This document shows positions 5,613-5,875 of a stretch of 5,875 bases of DNA, piece after piece. The DNA lies in NCBI GenBank assembly GCA_022561955.1, contig JADFQF010000116.1, positions 1-5,875 of the forward strand. Direction: 5' to 3'. Position numbers and translations under genes: made by a program. The DNA comes from Chloroflexota bacterium. GTDB lineage: Bacteria > Chloroflexota > Dehalococcoidia > SAR202 > UBA11138. The notes under the pieces are model-generated. The model saw only the letters and a list, made by a program, of their open reading frames with translations, was not told the origin of the DNA and did no database searches. Positions within the stretch are counted from its first letter, which is position 1. Each line of letters starts with the position of its first letter.

Positions 5613-5875
5613 TCATTGGACGATCTGGAAGGGCGGCATCATGATCGGCAGGTCTACCTCAACCAGGACAGGGGCATTCGCGTCCAAGGCCCTTCGTAGG
5701 GCGGGTCCAAGGCCGTCGGGGTCCGTTCGTATCCCCATGACGCCAAACGCCTCGGCCAGCTTCATGAAATCGGGATTGTGCAGGTCGGTGCCGATGAACC
5801 TGCTGCCGTACTGGTGAGTCTGGTCCCACATGGAGGCGCCGTATGTCTTGTTGTTGCAGACCACCGCGACGGTGT
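5613..5875 (-). CDS. ThDP-dependent enzyme, acetolactate synthase type (C-terminal part)
   Basis: Only the last 87 or so codons are present; the reading frame stays open through the window edge at 5875, so the start is outside. The visible part is the end of the thiamine-diphosphate-binding domain. VVCNNKTYG holds the paired Asn that closes the GDG-to-NN motif binding the cofactor's diphosphate and metal. It is followed by DLHNPDFMKLAEAFGV and APVLVEVDLP, typical of the large-subunit acetolactate synthase, benzoylformate decarboxylase and oxalyl-CoA decarboxylase superfamily. The tail MMPPFQIVQ is typical in position but does not fix the substrate. A GTG at 5864 is an internal Val codon, not the start. 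It is separated from dgt by 240 bases and is probably a different transcription unit. True acetolactate synthase activity cannot be claimed from this part. Confidence 0.87.
   Translation of the reverse strand, partial: TVAVVCNNKTYGASMWDQTHQYGSRFIGTDLHNPDFMKLAEAFGVMGIRTDPDGLGPALRRALDANAPVLVEVDLPIMMPPFQIVQ

Noticed and set aside
1..5875. Mobile elements, CRISPR, tRNA/rRNA or defence genes
   Set aside because: No transposase, integrase, repeat-spacer pattern, tRNA cloverleaf or rRNA-like sequence was seen. Every coding stretch is accounted for by housekeeping genes and two small ORFs.

Overview
The window reads as a piece of ordinary bacterial chromosome from a moderately GC-rich organism. All supported genes lie on the minus strand, so transcription runs from high to low coordinates. 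Taxon is inference only: the DnaG zinc-finger spacing (Cys-x3-Cys), the long spacer in the sigma factor and the dgt / small ORFs / dnaG / rpoD order fit Chloroflexota, perhaps a Dehalococcoidia or SAR202-type lineage. A related Gram-positive-type lineage is not excluded.

Layout in the direction of transcription. (1) 5875-5613: the C-terminal end of a thiamine-diphosphate enzyme of the acetolactate synthase type, cut by the window edge. (2) 5612-5373: a 240-base gap with a perfect hairpin just after that gene and a candidate extended -10 promoter facing the next gene. (3) 5372-4296: a dNTP triphosphohydrolase (dGTPase-like, HD superfamily). (4) 4296-4033: an 87-residue protein of unknown function whose ATG overlaps the dgt stop as TAATG. 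(5) 3979-3620: a 119-residue, mainly helical unknown protein with a TTG start, preceded by a two-stem hairpin. (6) 3600-1792: DNA primase DnaG. (7) 1691-135: primary sigma factor RpoD/SigA. (8) 58-24: a strong intrinsic terminator that closes the cluster.

The cluster is a variant of the 'macromolecular synthesis' arrangement, in which primase (replication start) and the housekeeping sigma factor (transcription start) are co-transcribed. Here an enzyme that sets dNTP pools is at the head. Tight spacing (1-base overlap, 53, 19 and 100 bases) and the single strong terminator at the end support one transcript, possibly tuned by an internal promoter at the dgt/87-aa junction and a weak attenuator-like structure between dnaG and rpoD.

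I see no mobile element, CRISPR array, tRNA, rRNA or defence system, and no clear new system. The least explained parts are the two small proteins between dgt and dnaG, the RNA structures around them, and the lineage-specific parts of the sigma factor.
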